Part shown: piece by piece, positions 43,416 through 53,067 of the stretch
Layout of the letters: each line of letters opens with the position of its first letter
How positions within the stretch are numbered: position 1 is the stretch's first letter
Source: Alphaproteobacteria bacterium 65-37
Lineage (GTDB): Bacteria; Pseudomonadota; Alphaproteobacteria; Reyranellales; Reyranellaceae
DNA: 60,719 nucleotides
Assembly (NCBI GenBank): GCA_001897995.1
Contig: MKRV01000298.1
Coordinates: 1 to 60,719 of the forward strand
Reading direction: 5' to 3'
Made by a program: the position numbers and the translations under genes
Notes under the pieces: generated by a model
What the model was told of the DNA's origin: nothing
What the model saw: only the letters and a program-made list of their open reading frames with translations
Databases searched by the model: none

Positions 43416-44564
43416 TCAGAGCGGGTGTGTGCTGCCGTTGGGGCGAACGCGGTGGAGGAATTCGCGACCGATCTTCACGCGCTTCTCACCGTCGTATTCG
43501 ACGATATCGGCGGTGGCATAGGTCTCGGTCCAGTTGGACGGCAGGAACGAGCCCGTCCCCACCACGTCGATCGGTGCCTTGGCTTCGGCCATCACGCGGC
43601 ACTTGGCCGGGCCGAACCCCGAGGAGGCCACGATCTTCACGGCGCTGAAGCCGGCACGATCGAGTTCGGCACGCAGGTGGAAGATCGCCGCCGCCGACAC
43701 GCCGGTGCCGACCAGGTAGCGCAGTTCCGCTTCACTGCGATAGCCGCGGATCGATTCGGGCGAGAAGCGCTCCAGCACGGCATAGGACGACGCTGGATCC
43801 AGCCCTTCGACATAGCGCCCGCCGGTCGTGTCGAGGCGGAAGGAGAGCAGTCCCTTGGCCGCCATCTCGGGGAAACGGCGGCAGACCTCCAGCGAGTCGG
43901 AGACCTCGCGGGCGAAGTAGTCGACCAGCACGGTCATCGGCTCGCCGGGGAAAGTCTCGGCAAACATCTCGGCGGCACGAAGCGTCGAGCCGGCATAGCC
44001 GATCAGCGCGTGCGGCATGGTGCCGAGGCCCTGCTCGCGACCGAAGAAATGCGCCGTAGCGTGCGTGGCATTGCCAATGAAGCCAGTGGCGCCGACCTTG
44101 CGCTTGGCGCGCGCCGAGCCCACCGACGCGGCATAGGCCATCATCTCGGCCATCTCGCGGCCGGCGCAATGGCGTGCATCCATGGCCAGGAACGCCGCCT
44201 TCGGCAGGTCGGCGCACATGGTCCAGGCGTTGTAGGCCGCGACGCAGGCGGGGCCGAGCTTCTGCAGGAAGATCGTCTCGAGGTCGACGAGATGGAAGAA
44301 GGAGCCGGTGATGTACATCATCGGCTCACCGGCACCGACCCATTTGCCCTCGCCGTAGCGCAGGTCGATGTCGAGTTCGGTATTGCGATCCCGCCTGGTC
44401 GCCTCGAGCCATTCCAGGGCCAGCCGCGGCGCGAACACCACGGGCCGGCGCATGAAAATCGCATAGGTGACACGGGCATCGCCGAAGCGGCCAATCACCT
44501 GCTTCGTGCGATTGAAGTAGTGATCGGTGTAACGGGAAATCTCCCCGTTGCTCGGCTGCGTCAT
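43416..44564 (-). CDS. Nicotinate phosphoribosyltransferase
   Basis: A 382-residue enzyme that makes nicotinate mononucleotide from nicotinate and PRPP in NAD salvage. The substrate and PRPP site features are present: RYTDHYFNRTKQV near the N-terminus, MDARHCAGREMAEMMAYAAS (in part: DARHCAGREMAE), GFIGNATHATA, and SSGFGPAKCR with the PRPP-binding loop and VVGTGSFLP. The ATG at 44564 has GGGGGAAA upstream. It runs in the same direction as the DAHP synthase 43 bases upstream. Confidence 0.9.
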   Translation of the reverse strand: MTQPSNGEISRYTDHYFNRTKQVIGRFGDARVTYAIFMRRPVVFAPRLALEWLEATRRDRNTELDIDLRYGEGKWVGAGEPMMYITGSFFHLVDLETIFLQKLGPACVAAYNAWTMCADLPKAAFLAMDARHCAGREMAEMMAYAASVGSARAKRKVGATGFIGNATHATAHFFGREQGLGTMPHALIGYAGSTLRAAEMFAETFPGEPMTVLVDYFAREVSDSLEVCRRFPEMAAKGLLSFRLDTTGGRYVEGLDPASSYAVLERFSPESIRGYRSEAELRYLVGTGVSAAAIFHLRAELDRAGFSAVKIVASSGFGPAKCRVMAEAKAPIDVVGTGSFLPSNWTETYATADIVEYDGEKRVKIGREFLHRVRPNGSTHPL

Positions 44565-44607
44565 CGATTTCCCCCGGGTATCCCGCCGCGCTCGCTTTTT
44601 GTTTTGA

Positions 44608-46044
44608 TCAGACGGCGGGACGGGCCCGGGCGACCGACAGGCGCTCGGCCTTGAGCTGCTCGGCCAGCAGGAACGCGAGTTCGAGCGCCTGGCTGGCGTT
44701 GAGCCGCGGGTCGCACTGCGTCTCGTAACGCTCGTTCAGGTTCTCGACCGTGATGTCGGTCGAGCCGCCGATGCACTCCGTCACTTCCTGGCCGGTCATC
44801 TCGAAATGCACGCCGCCGGGATGCGTACCCTCGGCGCGGTGCACCGCGAAGAAGGCCTTCACCTCGTTCAGGATGGCATCGAACTGGCGCGTCTTCCTGC
44901 CGTTCGACGCGGTGATGGTGTTGCCGTGCATGGGATCGCACGACCACACGACCGTCCGCCCCTCGCGCTTCAGCGTGCGCACCAGGGCCGGCAGCTTGTC
45001 GCCCACCTTGTCGGCACCCATGCGCGCGATGATGACGATACGGCCCGCCTCGTTGGTCGGGTTCAGCGCATCGATCAAGCGCAACAGATCGTCGGTCGGC
45101 ATGGTCGGGCCGGCCTTGAAGCCGATCGGGTTGCGAACGCCGCGCATGAACTCGACATGCGCCCCATCCGGCTGGCGCGTGCGATCGCCGATCCACAGCA
45201 TGTGGGCCGAACAGTCGTACCAGTCGCCCGAGGTGGAATCGACGCGGGTCAGCGCCTCCTCGTACTGCAGCAGCAGCGCCTCGTGGCTGGTGAAGAAATC
45301 GGTCTCGGCGATCTGCGGCGTCGTCGCCGAGGTGAGACCGCAGGCGGCCATGAAGTTCAGTGTCTCGTCGAGACGGGCGGCGAGATCCTGGTAACGCTCC
45401 GACGCGGGCGAAGCCCGCACGAAGTCGAGATTCCAGCGATTGACCTCGTGCAGGTCGGCATAGCCGCCCTGGGCGAAGGCGCGCAGCAGGTTCAAGGTTG
45501 CGGCCGACTGGTTGTAGGCCTGCACCATGCGCTCCGGGTCGGGGAGGCGCGCGGCGGCCGTGAACTCGAAGCCGTTGACGTTGTCGCCACGGTAGGACGG
45601 CAGCTCGACGTCGCCCACCTTCTCGACATTGGACGAGCGCGGCTTGGCGAACTGGCCGGCCATGCGGCCCACCTTCACCACCGGCACGCCGGCGCCATAG
45701 GTCAGCACGACAGCCATCTGCAGCAGCACGCGGAACGTGTCGCGGATGTTGTTGGCCGAGAAGTCGGCGAAGCTCTCGGCGCAGTCGCCGCCCTGCAGCA
45801 GGAAAGCCTCGCCGTTCGCCACCTTGGCGAGTGCGGTCTTGAGCTTGCGTGCCTCGCCGGCGAAGACCAGCGGCGGATAGCGGCGCAGACGCGCTTCGGC
45901 GCCGGCCAGAATGGCGGCATCGGGATAGACCGGCATCTGCAAAGCCGGCCGGCTGCGCCAGCTGGTCGGTGACCAGTCGGCTGCACTCGAACTGCGGGAC
46001 TGCGCTTTCGCGGCCGCCTTGGACGGACCCTGAATCGCGGTCAT
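44608..46044 (-). CDS. Class II 3-deoxy-7-phosphoheptulonate synthase
   Basis: A 478-residue class II (plant/mycobacterial type) DAHP synthase, the first enzyme of the shikimate pathway, which joins PEP and erythrose 4-phosphate. Visible features are [11 protein letters not shown] with metal ligand C88, [34 protein letters not shown] segment (here [18 protein letters not shown]), GDKLPALV, and DPMHGNT near the C-terminus. A strong AGGAGG precedes ATG 46044. No trp-type leader peptide was noticed. Confidence 0.95.
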   Translation of the reverse strand: MTAIQGPSKAAAKAQSRSSSAADWSPTSWRSRPALQMPVYPDAAILAGAEARLRRYPPLVFAGEARKLKTALAKVANGEAFLLQGGDCAESFADFSANNIRDTFRVLLQMAVVLTYGAGVPVVKVGRMAGQFAKPRSSNVEKVGDVELPSYRGDNVNGFEFTAAARLPDPERMVQAYNQSAATLNLLRAFAQGGYADLHEVNRWNLDFVRASPASERYQDLAARLDETLNFMAACGLTSATTPQIAETDFFTSHEALLLQYEEALTRVDSTSGDWYDCSAHMLWIGDRTRQPDGAHVEFMRGVRNPIGFKAGPTMPTDDLLRLIDALNPTNEAGRIVIIARMGADKVGDKLPALVRTLKREGRTVVWSCDPMHGNTITASNGRKTRQFDAILNEVKAFFAVHRAEGTHPGGVHFEMTGQEVTECIGGSTDITVENLNERYETQCDPRLNASQALELAFLLAEQLKAERLSVARARPAV

Positions 46045-46159
46045 CTACTCCTCCTGAACCCGGCGGCCAGAGACATGGGGCCGCTTCGGGGGTCGTGAAC
46101 CTATACGCGCTGTGGATAAAAAACCAGACGGGGCAAAAGCCGCCTAAGTCACTCTCCGA

Positions 46160-47554
46160 TCACTCTGCGGCTGCTTTGGCCGGCGCGACATCGGCACGTG
46201 CCGTGCGCATGGTGACGAACTCCTCGCCTGCCGTCGGATGGATGCCGACCGTCGCGTCGAACTGCGCCTTGGTGGCCCCGGCCTTCACGGCGACGGCCAG
46301 CCCCTGAATCAGTTCGGCGGCATCGTCGCCCACCATGTGGACGCCGACCACCTTATCGGTCGCGGCCTCGACGATCAGTTTCATGAAGGTGCGCTGGTGA
46401 CGGCCGGAGATCGTGTACTTCATCGGCCGGAAGGCGGCCGTGTAGACGCGCAGTTCACCCAGTTGCAGCCTCGCCTGCTCCTCGGTGAGACCGACATTGG
46501 CAAGTTCGGGCTGGCAGAACACCGCCGACGGGACATCCCGATGGTCGGCCTTGCGCGGCTTCTTGCCGAATTCGGTGTCGGCGAAGCAATGGCCTTCCAT
46601 GATGGCGACCGGCGTCAGGTTGATGCGGTCGGTGACGTCGCCCACGGCCCAGATATTGTCGGCCGTGGTCTTCGACCACTCGTCGACCGCAATGGCGCCC
46701 TTCTTGTCGAGCTGCACGCCGACCTTCTCCAGGCCAATGCCCGCCGTATTGGGGGCACGCCCGGTGGCGTACATCACGCAATCGGTCTCGAACATGCTGC
46801 CGCCCGGCGTATGGACTTCGTAGGGGCCGCTCTTGCCGTCGGCGCCTTTGGCCACGATGCGGCCGATCTCCATCTCGGTGCGCAGGCGAATGCCGCTCTC
46901 GGCGAGCGCTTCATGGACGAACGTGCGGCATTCCTCGTCGAAGCCGCGCAGCACCCGGTCGCGGCGCAGGACAAGGTCGACCTTGGCGCCGAGACCGTTG
47001 AAGATGCCGGCGAACTCGACAGCGATATAGCCCGCCCCAACGATGGTGATGCGCTTGGGCATCGCCGGCAGATGGAAGGCCTCGTTGGAGGTAATGGCGT
47101 GCTCGCGGCCCGGAATGTTCGGGATCACCGGGTGTCCGCCCGTCGCGATCAGGATCTTGTCGGCCGTGAAGCTCTGCTCGCCCACCATGACGGTGTGACG
47201 GTCGGCAAGCCGCCCCCGCCCCATATGCAGCTTCACGCCGGCGCCATCGAGCAGGCGTAGATAGACGCCGTTGAGGCGGTCCACTTCCTTGGCGACGTTG
47301 TCGCGCAAGGTTGCCCAGGTATGAGTGGGCGTCGGCACGGACCAGCCGAAAGCGGCGGCATCCTCGAACTCGTGGGCGAACTTGGAACCGTAGACCAGGA
47401 GCTTCTTCGGCACGCAGCCGCGGATCACGCAGGTGCCGCCGACCCGAAAGTCCTCGCAGATACCGACGCGCGCGCCGTAGCCCGCGGCAATGCGTGAGGC
47501 GCGAACGCCGCCGGAGCCGGCGCCGATGACAAAGAGATCGTAATCGTAGGCCAT
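46160..47554 (-). CDS. gor: Glutathione-disulfide reductase
   Basis: A 464-residue flavoprotein that reduces glutathione disulfide with NADPH. FAD binding is GAGSGGVRAS (11-20); the redox pair is C42 and C47 in GGTCVIRGCVPKK, which is the glutathione reductase form. The NADPH fold appears as GAGYIAVEFAGI, and the C-terminal dimer motif with the catalytic histidine is VGIHPTAGEE. It is separated from the DAHP synthase by 115 bases with no obvious terminator. Confidence 0.95.
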   Translation of the reverse strand: MAYDYDLFVIGAGSGGVRASRIAAGYGARVGICEDFRVGGTCVIRGCVPKKLLVYGSKFAHEFEDAAAFGWSVPTPTHTWATLRDNVAKEVDRLNGVYLRLLDGAGVKLHMGRGRLADRHTVMVGEQSFTADKILIATGGHPVIPNIPGREHAITSNEAFHLPAMPKRITIVGAGYIAVEFAGIFNGLGAKVDLVLRRDRVLRGFDEECRTFVHEALAESGIRLRTEMEIGRIVAKGADGKSGPYEVHTPGGSMFETDCVMYATGRAPNTAGIGLEKVGVQLDKKGAIAVDEWSKTTADNIWAVGDVTDRINLTPVAIMEGHCFADTEFGKKPRKADHRDVPSAVFCQPELANVGLTEEQARLQLGELRVYTAAFRPMKYTISGRHQRTFMKLIVEAATDKVVGVHMVGDDAAELIQGLAVAVKAGATKAQFDATVGIHPTAGEEFVTMRTARADVAPAKAAAE

Positions 47555-47653
47555 GAGATATCCACAGAGGAGAACAAAACCTCAACGCGGCCATATTTCG
47601 GTCGCGGCGCCGACTATATCGGGGCCTAGACGGCGCGGTAAGGAGACTTCCGA

Positions 47654-47677
47654 TTGTATCGGTCGTTTCTGATACAA
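47654..47677. promoter_or_regulatory. Inverted repeat upstream of EF-hand gene
   Basis: TTGTATC (47654-47660) and GATACAA (47671-47677) form a 7-base inverted repeat with a 10-base spacer, 17 bases before the EF-hand start codon, in the divergent gap with gor. It has the look of an operator for a dimeric regulator; a weak RNA hairpin is the alternative. Confidence 0.4.
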
Positions 47678-47694
47678 CTTTAAGGATATGTCCG

Positions 47695-48147
47695 ATGCCG
47701 AAGCTTTTTCTCCTGTCCGTCGCCCTGCTGGCCTTGGCCGCCCCTGTCCTGGCGCAGACCGCTGCGCCCACGCCGCCGGCCAGTTCCCGCAGCACTGGCG
47801 GCGTCATGCGCTACGACACCAACAAGGACGGCGTCGTCGATCGCGACGAATGGAAGGCCGGCCAGGAAGCCCGCTTCAAGCGCCTGGATGCCAATGGCGA
47901 CGGCAAGCTCACCCAGGACGAGTTGTTTGCCGGCACGCCGGCGGCCGGCAACAGCGTGCTGCCGAGCGATCGACAGGCCAGCCGCCAGTCGAGCTACTTC
48001 CAGCGGCTGGATACGAACAAGGACGGCTTCGTCACCCTGGCCGAATTCATGGCCCAGGGCGAACTCAACTTCGCCCGCTGCGACCTCGACAAGAACGGCA
48101 AGATCGACGCTGCCGAGTGCCGCCAGGCACTGCAGCAGCGGCGCTAG
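47695..48147 (+). CDS. Secreted EF-hand protein, four calcium loops
   Basis: A 150-residue protein with a signal peptide (MPKLFLLSVALLALAAPVLAQ) and four EF-hand loops: DTNKDGVVDRDE, DANGDGKLTQDE, DTNKDGFVTLAE and DLDKNGKIDAAE. It should bind calcium in the periplasm or outside the cell. AAGGA precedes the ATG. The two pairs of hands are separated by a Gln/Ser-rich linker. A perfect GC hairpin follows the stop. Confidence 0.88.
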   Translation: MPKLFLLSVALLALAAPVLAQTAAPTPPASSRSTGGVMRYDTNKDGVVDRDEWKAGQEARFKRLDANGDGKLTQDELFAGTPAAGNSVLPSDRQASRQSSYFQRLDTNKDGFVTLAEFMAQGELNFARCDLDKNGKIDAAECRQALQQRR

Positions 48148-48166
48148 GTCGCCGGACATTGCGAGA

Positions 48167-48194
48167 CCGCCTTCCGCGTCGAGGCGGAAGGCGG
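48167..48194. terminator. Bidirectional-type hairpin between convergent genes
   Basis: Perfect 11-base arms CCGCCTTCCGC (48167-48177) and GCGGAAGGCGG (48184-48194) around a 6-base loop lie between the stops of the EF-hand gene and the first LIV-type receptor gene. It lacks a T-run on either side, so termination efficiency is uncertain. Confidence 0.55.
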
Positions 48195-48224
48195 CGCCAG
48201 GTCCTCCTCCAGGCTTGCCCGAGA

Positions 48225-49445
48225 TCAGGAACTTTCGGCGTGCATGATGTCGCCGAACAGGTGCCAGGTATCGCCTTGGAAGCGCTGCAGCTGGACGGCC
48301 TGGATCGGGTAGAAATCCGTCGGGCTGGTGCTGACGGTGATCCCCGGCAGCAACAGCGGGACTTTCAGCTTCTGGTGATTGGCGGCCTGACGCATCAGGT
48401 TCTCGCGTGTCAGATTGTCTCCGCACTTCTTCAGCGTCTCGTGCATCAGGAACGAGACGGCATAGGCGAAGACATTCGAGGCGTCGGTCAGGTTGCCCTG
48501 TGGGTTGGATTTGGCCATCCAGGCTCGCCACAGCTTCATGTCGGGATGGTCGTCCCACTGCTTGTCGGTGGGGTCCATCAGATAGGCCGCGGTGAGAATA
48601 CCCTGACTGTTCTCGAAGCCCGCCGGCTTCATGGTCGAGGCCACCGAAGCAGAGACGTTGTTGAGATACTGCGCCGGCTTCCAGCCGATGTCGGCGGCCT
48701 TGCGGATCGCCTGGGCGGCGAACTTCGGCGTGGCGATGTTGAAGAAGACGTTCGCGCCGGTGTCCTTGAGCTGGATGATCTGACTGTCGACGGTGGGGTC
48801 CGTCACCTCGTAGGTGACGTGCTTGGCGACCCTTCCACTCTCCTTGCCCAGCCCTTCCCGGAACCCCTCCCAGTAGTCCTTGCCGTAATCGTCGTTCTGC
48901 ATCAGCACGCCGATCTTGGGATCCTTCACGTTGGTCAGGATGTGCTTGGCGTAGATCACGCCCTCGGTGTGGTAGTCGGGCTGGAAGCCCATCGTCCACG
49001 GGAACTCCTTGGGATTGCCCCACTTCGAGGCGCCGGTCGCCACGAAGAGCTGCGGTACCTTCTTCTGGTTCATGTATTTGTGGATCGCCGTATTGGTCGG
49101 CGTGCCGAGTGTATTGAAGGTGCAGAAGACCTTTTCCTGCTCGACCAGCTCGCGGATCATCTCGACGGTCTTGGCGGGATTGTAGCCGTCGTCGCGGGTC
49201 AGGAACTTCACCATGCGGCCATTGATGCCGCCCGCCTCGTTGACGCTCTTCCAGTAAGCATCGATCGTCTTGCCGATCACGCCATAGGCCGAGGCTGGTC
49301 CGCTGTAGGGGTTGGTGTGGCCGATCTTGATTTCCTTGTCGGTCACCCCGTCGTCGTACTTCTTCTGGGCAAACGCTACGCCGGACGCGGACAGGATGGC
49401 GGCAGTCGATGCGCCGCCGATGAACGTACGCCTGCTGGTTTTCAA
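48225..49445 (-). CDS. LIV-type ABC substrate-binding protein, array copy 1
   Basis: A 406-residue type I periplasmic receptor (Peripla_BP_6). It opens with a Tat-type signal, SRRTFIGG (residues 4-11), then KIGHTNPYSGPASAYG at the mature N-terminus. The central motif VLMQNDDYGKDYW and the late LKKCGDNLTREN are shared by all five array members. The start is TTG at 49445, with GGAGG well placed. It would supply a branched-chain amino acid or aromatic/carboxylate solute to the LivHMGF transporter. It is the most distal copy. Confidence 0.9.
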   Translation of the reverse strand: MKTSRRTFIGGASTAAILSASGVAFAQKKYDDGVTDKEIKIGHTNPYSGPASAYGVIGKTIDAYWKSVNEAGGINGRMVKFLTRDDGYNPAKTVEMIRELVEQEKVFCTFNTLGTPTNTAIHKYMNQKKVPQLFVATGASKWGNPKEFPWTMGFQPDYHTEGVIYAKHILTNVKDPKIGVLMQNDDYGKDYWEGFREGLGKESGRVAKHVTYEVTDPTVDSQIIQLKDTGANVFFNIATPKFAAQAIRKAADIGWKPAQYLNNVSASVASTMKPAGFENSQGILTAAYLMDPTDKQWDDHPDMKLWRAWMAKSNPQGNLTDASNVFAYAVSFLMHETLKKCGDNLTRENLMRQAANHQKLKVPLLLPGITVSTSPTDFYPIQAVQLQRFQGDTWHLFGDIMHAESS

Positions 49446-49576
49446 CGTTGCCTCCTTGGTTGAACGCTTCGACTCCCTCTTGATTTGTGCTTTATGCAGA
49501 ACAGGGTTGCGCGAAACCGGGGGCTTGAAAAGGGAAAACCACCTGCCGTGTTGTGACCAGTTCGATGCTGCAGCGC

Positions 49577-49611
49577 AAAAAAAAGGGCCGCCAAGCCTGA
49601 GCTGGCGGCCC
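49577..49611 (-). terminator. Intrinsic terminator after LIV receptor copy 2
   Basis: On the minus strand GGGCCGCCA and TGGCGGCCC form a 9-base stem (plus a bulged extension) followed by eight T residues (plus-strand A-run 49577-49584). This is a textbook terminator 23 bases after the copy 2 stop, so copy 1 should need its own promoter. Confidence 0.9.
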
Positions 49612-49633
49612 TCGCCGGTGCGAAGCGGTTTGC

Positions 49634-50854
49634 TCAGCTGCTCTCGGCGTGCAGCACGTCGCCGAACAACTCCCAGCTGTCGCCCTTGAAGCGGGCGAGC
49701 TGGATGGCCTGGATCGGATAGTAGTCGGTCGGGCTTGTGCTGATGGTGATGCCCGGCAGCACCATCGGGATGCGCTGATTCTTGAAGCTGGCCGCCTGGC
49801 GCATGACGTTGGCGCGCGTCAGCTCATCGCCGCACTTCTTCAAGGTCTCCTTCATCAACGACGAGACGGCATAGGCGAAGGCGTAATTGACGTCGCCCTG
49901 GTCGGCGTTGGGCATGTACTTGGTCATCCACTCCCGCCATGCCTTGATGTCTTCGTGGTTGGCCCACTGCTTGTCGGTCGGGTCCATGATGTAGGACGAG
50001 GACAGAATGCCCTGGCTGTTCTCGAAGCCCGCCGGCTTCATCACCGAGGCCACAGAAACCGAGACATTGGTGAGGTAGTGTGCCGGCTTCCAGCCGATGT
50101 TGGTCATCGCGCGGATCGACTGGGCCGCGAACTTGGGCGTCGAGATGTTGATGAAGACGTTCGAGCCGGAATCCTTGAGCTGGATGATCTGCGACTCGAC
50201 CGTGGGATCCGTGATTTCGTAGGTAACGAGCTTGACGTTCTTGAGGGCGTCCTTGCCCAGCCCCTCCTTGATGCCGTCCCAGTAATCCTTGCCGAAATCG
50301 TCGTTCTGCATCAGCACGCCAACCTTGGCGTCCTTCACGTTCGCCAACGCATGCTTGGCGTAGATGATGCCCTCGGTGCGATAGTCGGGCTGGAAGCCCA
50401 TCGTCCAGGGAAACTCCTTGGGATTGCCCCACTTCGTGGCGCCGGTCGATACGTAGAGGTGCGGCACCTTCTTCTGATTCACGTATTTGTGGATCGCCGT
50501 GTTGGTCGGCGTGCCCAGCGTATTGAACAGGCAGAGCACCTTCTCCTGCTCGACCAGTTCGCGCGTCACCTCGACCGACTTCGCCGGATTGTAGCCGTCG
50601 TCGCGGGTCACGAATCTGACCATGCGGCCGTTGATGCCACCCTGATCGTTGACGGCTTTCCAGAACGCCTCGTGACCCTTGCCGATCACGCCGTAGGCCG
50701 AGGCCGGACCGCTATAGGGGCAGAAATGCCCGATCTTGATTTCCTTGTCGGTTGCGCCGTCGTCGTACTTCTTCTGGGCGCGCACGACAGCCGGAGCAGC
50801 AAGCAACGCCACGGCCGAAACGCCACCCAGGAAACCACGCCTGTTCGTAATCAA
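49634..50854 (-). CDS. LIV-type ABC substrate-binding protein, array copy 2
   Basis: A 406-residue receptor closely related to copy 1, with the Tat-type signal NRRGFLGG and mature start IKIGHFCPYSGPASAYG. HFCP replaces HTNP or HTGP at the ligand-facing first loop, as in copy 3, which hints at a different ligand preference from copies 1, 4 and 5. The start is TTG at 50854 behind GGAGGAGG. It is followed by a strong terminator. Confidence 0.9.
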   Translation of the reverse strand: MITNRRGFLGGVSAVALLAAPAVVRAQKKYDDGATDKEIKIGHFCPYSGPASAYGVIGKGHEAFWKAVNDQGGINGRMVRFVTRDDGYNPAKSVEVTRELVEQEKVLCLFNTLGTPTNTAIHKYVNQKKVPHLYVSTGATKWGNPKEFPWTMGFQPDYRTEGIIYAKHALANVKDAKVGVLMQNDDFGKDYWDGIKEGLGKDALKNVKLVTYEITDPTVESQIIQLKDSGSNVFINISTPKFAAQSIRAMTNIGWKPAHYLTNVSVSVASVMKPAGFENSQGILSSSYIMDPTDKQWANHEDIKAWREWMTKYMPNADQGDVNYAFAYAVSSLMKETLKKCGDELTRANVMRQAASFKNQRIPMVLPGITISTSPTDYYPIQAIQLARFKGDSWELFGDVLHAESS

Positions 50855-51005
50855 CGCTTCCTCCTCCTTCTTCGAGATTTATGGGAGGAGCCTGTGCTGA
50901 ATGGCCCTCTTTGGGAAGAGCCAAGGCTTTCATAGAGAATGCAAGGCAGGGCTGGCACACGCTCAGCGTGCCGCATAAGAAAGACTACCCCCTGATGGAG
51001 TTCCA

Positions 51006-51710
51006 ATGGCTGATCTTTCTGCCTTTCCGATCACGGCTCGCTGGCCGGCCCGGCATCCCGATCGGATCCAGCTCTACTCCCTGCCCACCCCTAACGGCGT
51101 GAAGGTCTCGATCCTGCTCGAAGAGCTGGGACTCCCCTACGAGCCCCATCGCATCGACATCATGAAGAACGAGACCTGGACGCCCGAATTCCTGTCGCTC
51201 AATCCCAACGGCAAGATTCCGGCGATCATCGACCCCGATGGTCCGGACGGACAGCCGATCGGCCTGTTCGAATCGGGGGCGATCCTGCTCTATCTCGCCG
51301 ACAAGACCGGCCGCTTCGTTCCGGCCGATCCGGCAGGGCGCTGGGAGGCGATCCAGTGGGTCTTCTTCCAGATGGCGGCGATCGGGCCGATGTTCGGCCA
51401 GGTCGGCTTCTTCAACAAGTTTGCCGGCAAGGACTATCCCGACAAGCGGCCACTCGAACGCTATGTCGGCGAGTCCAGACGGCTGCTCGGCGTGCTCGAG
51501 GCGCGGCTCGAGGGCCGCGACTGGCTGGCCGGCAAGGACTACGGCATCGCCGACATCGCGACGCTCGGCTGGGTGCGCAACCTGATCACCTTCTACGAAG
51601 CGCGCGACCTCGTGGCCTACGATACGCTGAAGAACGTGCCGACCTGGCTCGACCGCTGTCTCGCCCGTCCGGCCGTCCAGCGCGGCCTCACCCTGCCGGC
51701 CGCGGGCTGA
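51006..51710 (+). CDS. Glutathione transferase, Nu-class (YghU/YfcG-like)
   Basis: A 234-residue GST with the Nu-class active-site segment LPTPNGVKVSILLEELGLPYE (in part: TPNGVKVSI), followed by NPNGKIPAI and ESGAILLYLADK; the helical half contains DYGIADIATLGW. Nu-class enzymes often have disulfide-bond reductase activity with glutathione. It is the only rightward gene within the receptor array, between copies 2 and 3. ATG 51006 is the only in-frame start consistent with the domain; its ribosome site (GGAG) is 7-10 bases upstream. Confidence 0.9.
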   Translation: MADLSAFPITARWPARHPDRIQLYSLPTPNGVKVSILLEELGLPYEPHRIDIMKNETWTPEFLSLNPNGKIPAIIDPDGPDGQPIGLFESGAILLYLADKTGRFVPADPAGRWEAIQWVFFQMAAIGPMFGQVGFFNKFAGKDYPDKRPLERYVGESRRLLGVLEARLEGRDWLAGKDYGIADIATLGWVRNLITFYEARDLVAYDTLKNVPTWLDRCLARPAVQRGLTLPAAG

Positions 51711-51756
51711 GGCGCAGGCCTCGGCGGCGGTCAGGAAGGGCGGCCAGAAAAGGCTG

Positions 51757-52980
51757 TCACGAACTCTCCGCCGACATCACGTCGCCGAACAGGTCCCAGC
51801 TGTCGCCCTTGAACCGCGACAGCTGGACGGCCTGCAGCGGATAGAAGTCTGTCGCGCTGGTGTTGACGGTGATGCCGGGCAGCAGCCCCGGCAGGCGCAG
51901 CTTCTGGAAACTCGCGGCCTGGCGCATCAGGTTGGCGCGCGTCAGCTCATCGCCGCACTTCGTCAGCGTCTCCTTCATGAGGTTGGCGACGGCGAAGGCA
52001 TAGACGTAGTTCAGGTCGGCCTGGTTGGCGTCCGGCATCCACTTCGAGATCCAGGCACGCCAGAGCTTCATCTCGGCATCATCCGCCCACTGCTTGTCGG
52101 TCGGATCCTTGAGATACTGCGCCGTGATGATCCCCTGCCCGTTCTCCAGCCCGGCGGGCTTCATGACGGCCGCGACCGACACCGAAATGTTGTTGAGATA
52201 GTGCGCGGGCTTCCAGCCGATATTGGCCATGGCACGGATCGCCTGGGCGGCAAATTTAGGCGTCGTGATGTTGAAGAACACATTGGCGTCCGAGGCCTTG
52301 AGCTGGATCACCTGACTGTCGACGGTGGGATCGGTCTGCTCGTAGGAGACGTGCTTCACGACCTTGTCGACGTTCTTGCCGAGCCCCTCCTTGAAGCCGC
52401 CCCAGTAATCCTTGCCGTAGTCGTCGTTCTGCATCAGGACGGCGATACGCGGTTCCTTGACGTTGGCCAGGATGTGGTGGGCGTAGATCTTGCCCTCGGT
52501 GTGGTAGTCGGGCTGAAAGCCCATGGTCCACGGGAACTCCTTCGGGTTGCCCCACTTCGAAGCGCCGGTGGCCACATAGAGCTGCGGTATCTTTTTCTGG
52601 TTGAGATATTTGTGGATCGCCGTGTTGCTGGGCGTCCCGAGCGTATTGAAGGTGCAGAACACCTTCTCCTGCTCGACCAGTTCGCGCGTCACCTCGACGG
52701 ACTTCGCCGGATTGGCGCCATCGTCGCGCGTCACGAAGCGCACGGTGCGGCCGTTGATGCCGCCCGCTTCGTTGACGCTCTTCCAGAAGGCTTCGAGGCC
52801 CTTGCCGATCACGCCGTAGGCCGATCCCGGGCCGCTATAGGGACAGAAATGGCCGAGCTTGATCTCCTTGTCGGTAACGCCCTCATCGGCTTTCCTCTGC
52901 GCCCGAACCGCGGGGGATGACACTGTCAGCACTGCCGCGGCCGATGCACCGCCGATGAAACCACGCCTTCTGGTGAACAA
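51757..52980 (-). CDS. LIV-type ABC substrate-binding protein, array copy 3
   Basis: A 407-residue receptor with signal RRRGFIGG and mature start IKLGHFCPYSGPGSAYG, most similar to copy 2 in this loop. The shared central and late motifs are present (VLMQNDDYGKDYW, LTKCGDELTRAN). The start is TTG at 52980 behind GGAGGAGGAAA. It lies 87 bases after copy 4; no clear terminator separates them, so copies 4 and 3 may be cotranscribed. Confidence 0.9.
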   Translation of the reverse strand: MFTRRRGFIGGASAAAVLTVSSPAVRAQRKADEGVTDKEIKLGHFCPYSGPGSAYGVIGKGLEAFWKSVNEAGGINGRTVRFVTRDDGANPAKSVEVTRELVEQEKVFCTFNTLGTPSNTAIHKYLNQKKIPQLYVATGASKWGNPKEFPWTMGFQPDYHTEGKIYAHHILANVKEPRIAVLMQNDDYGKDYWGGFKEGLGKNVDKVVKHVSYEQTDPTVDSQVIQLKASDANVFFNITTPKFAAQAIRAMANIGWKPAHYLNNISVSVAAVMKPAGLENGQGIITAQYLKDPTDKQWADDAEMKLWRAWISKWMPDANQADLNYVYAFAVANLMKETLTKCGDELTRANLMRQAASFQKLRLPGLLPGITVNTSATDFYPLQAVQLSRFKGDSWDLFGDVMSAESS

Positions 52981-53067
52981 CGTTTCCTCCTCCGGTGATT
53001 GCCGGAAGCTTCCGCCCGTCCGAGCCGGTTGGAAAGGCTGTTGCCTTGGCCCGTTTCGCAGAGAGCG

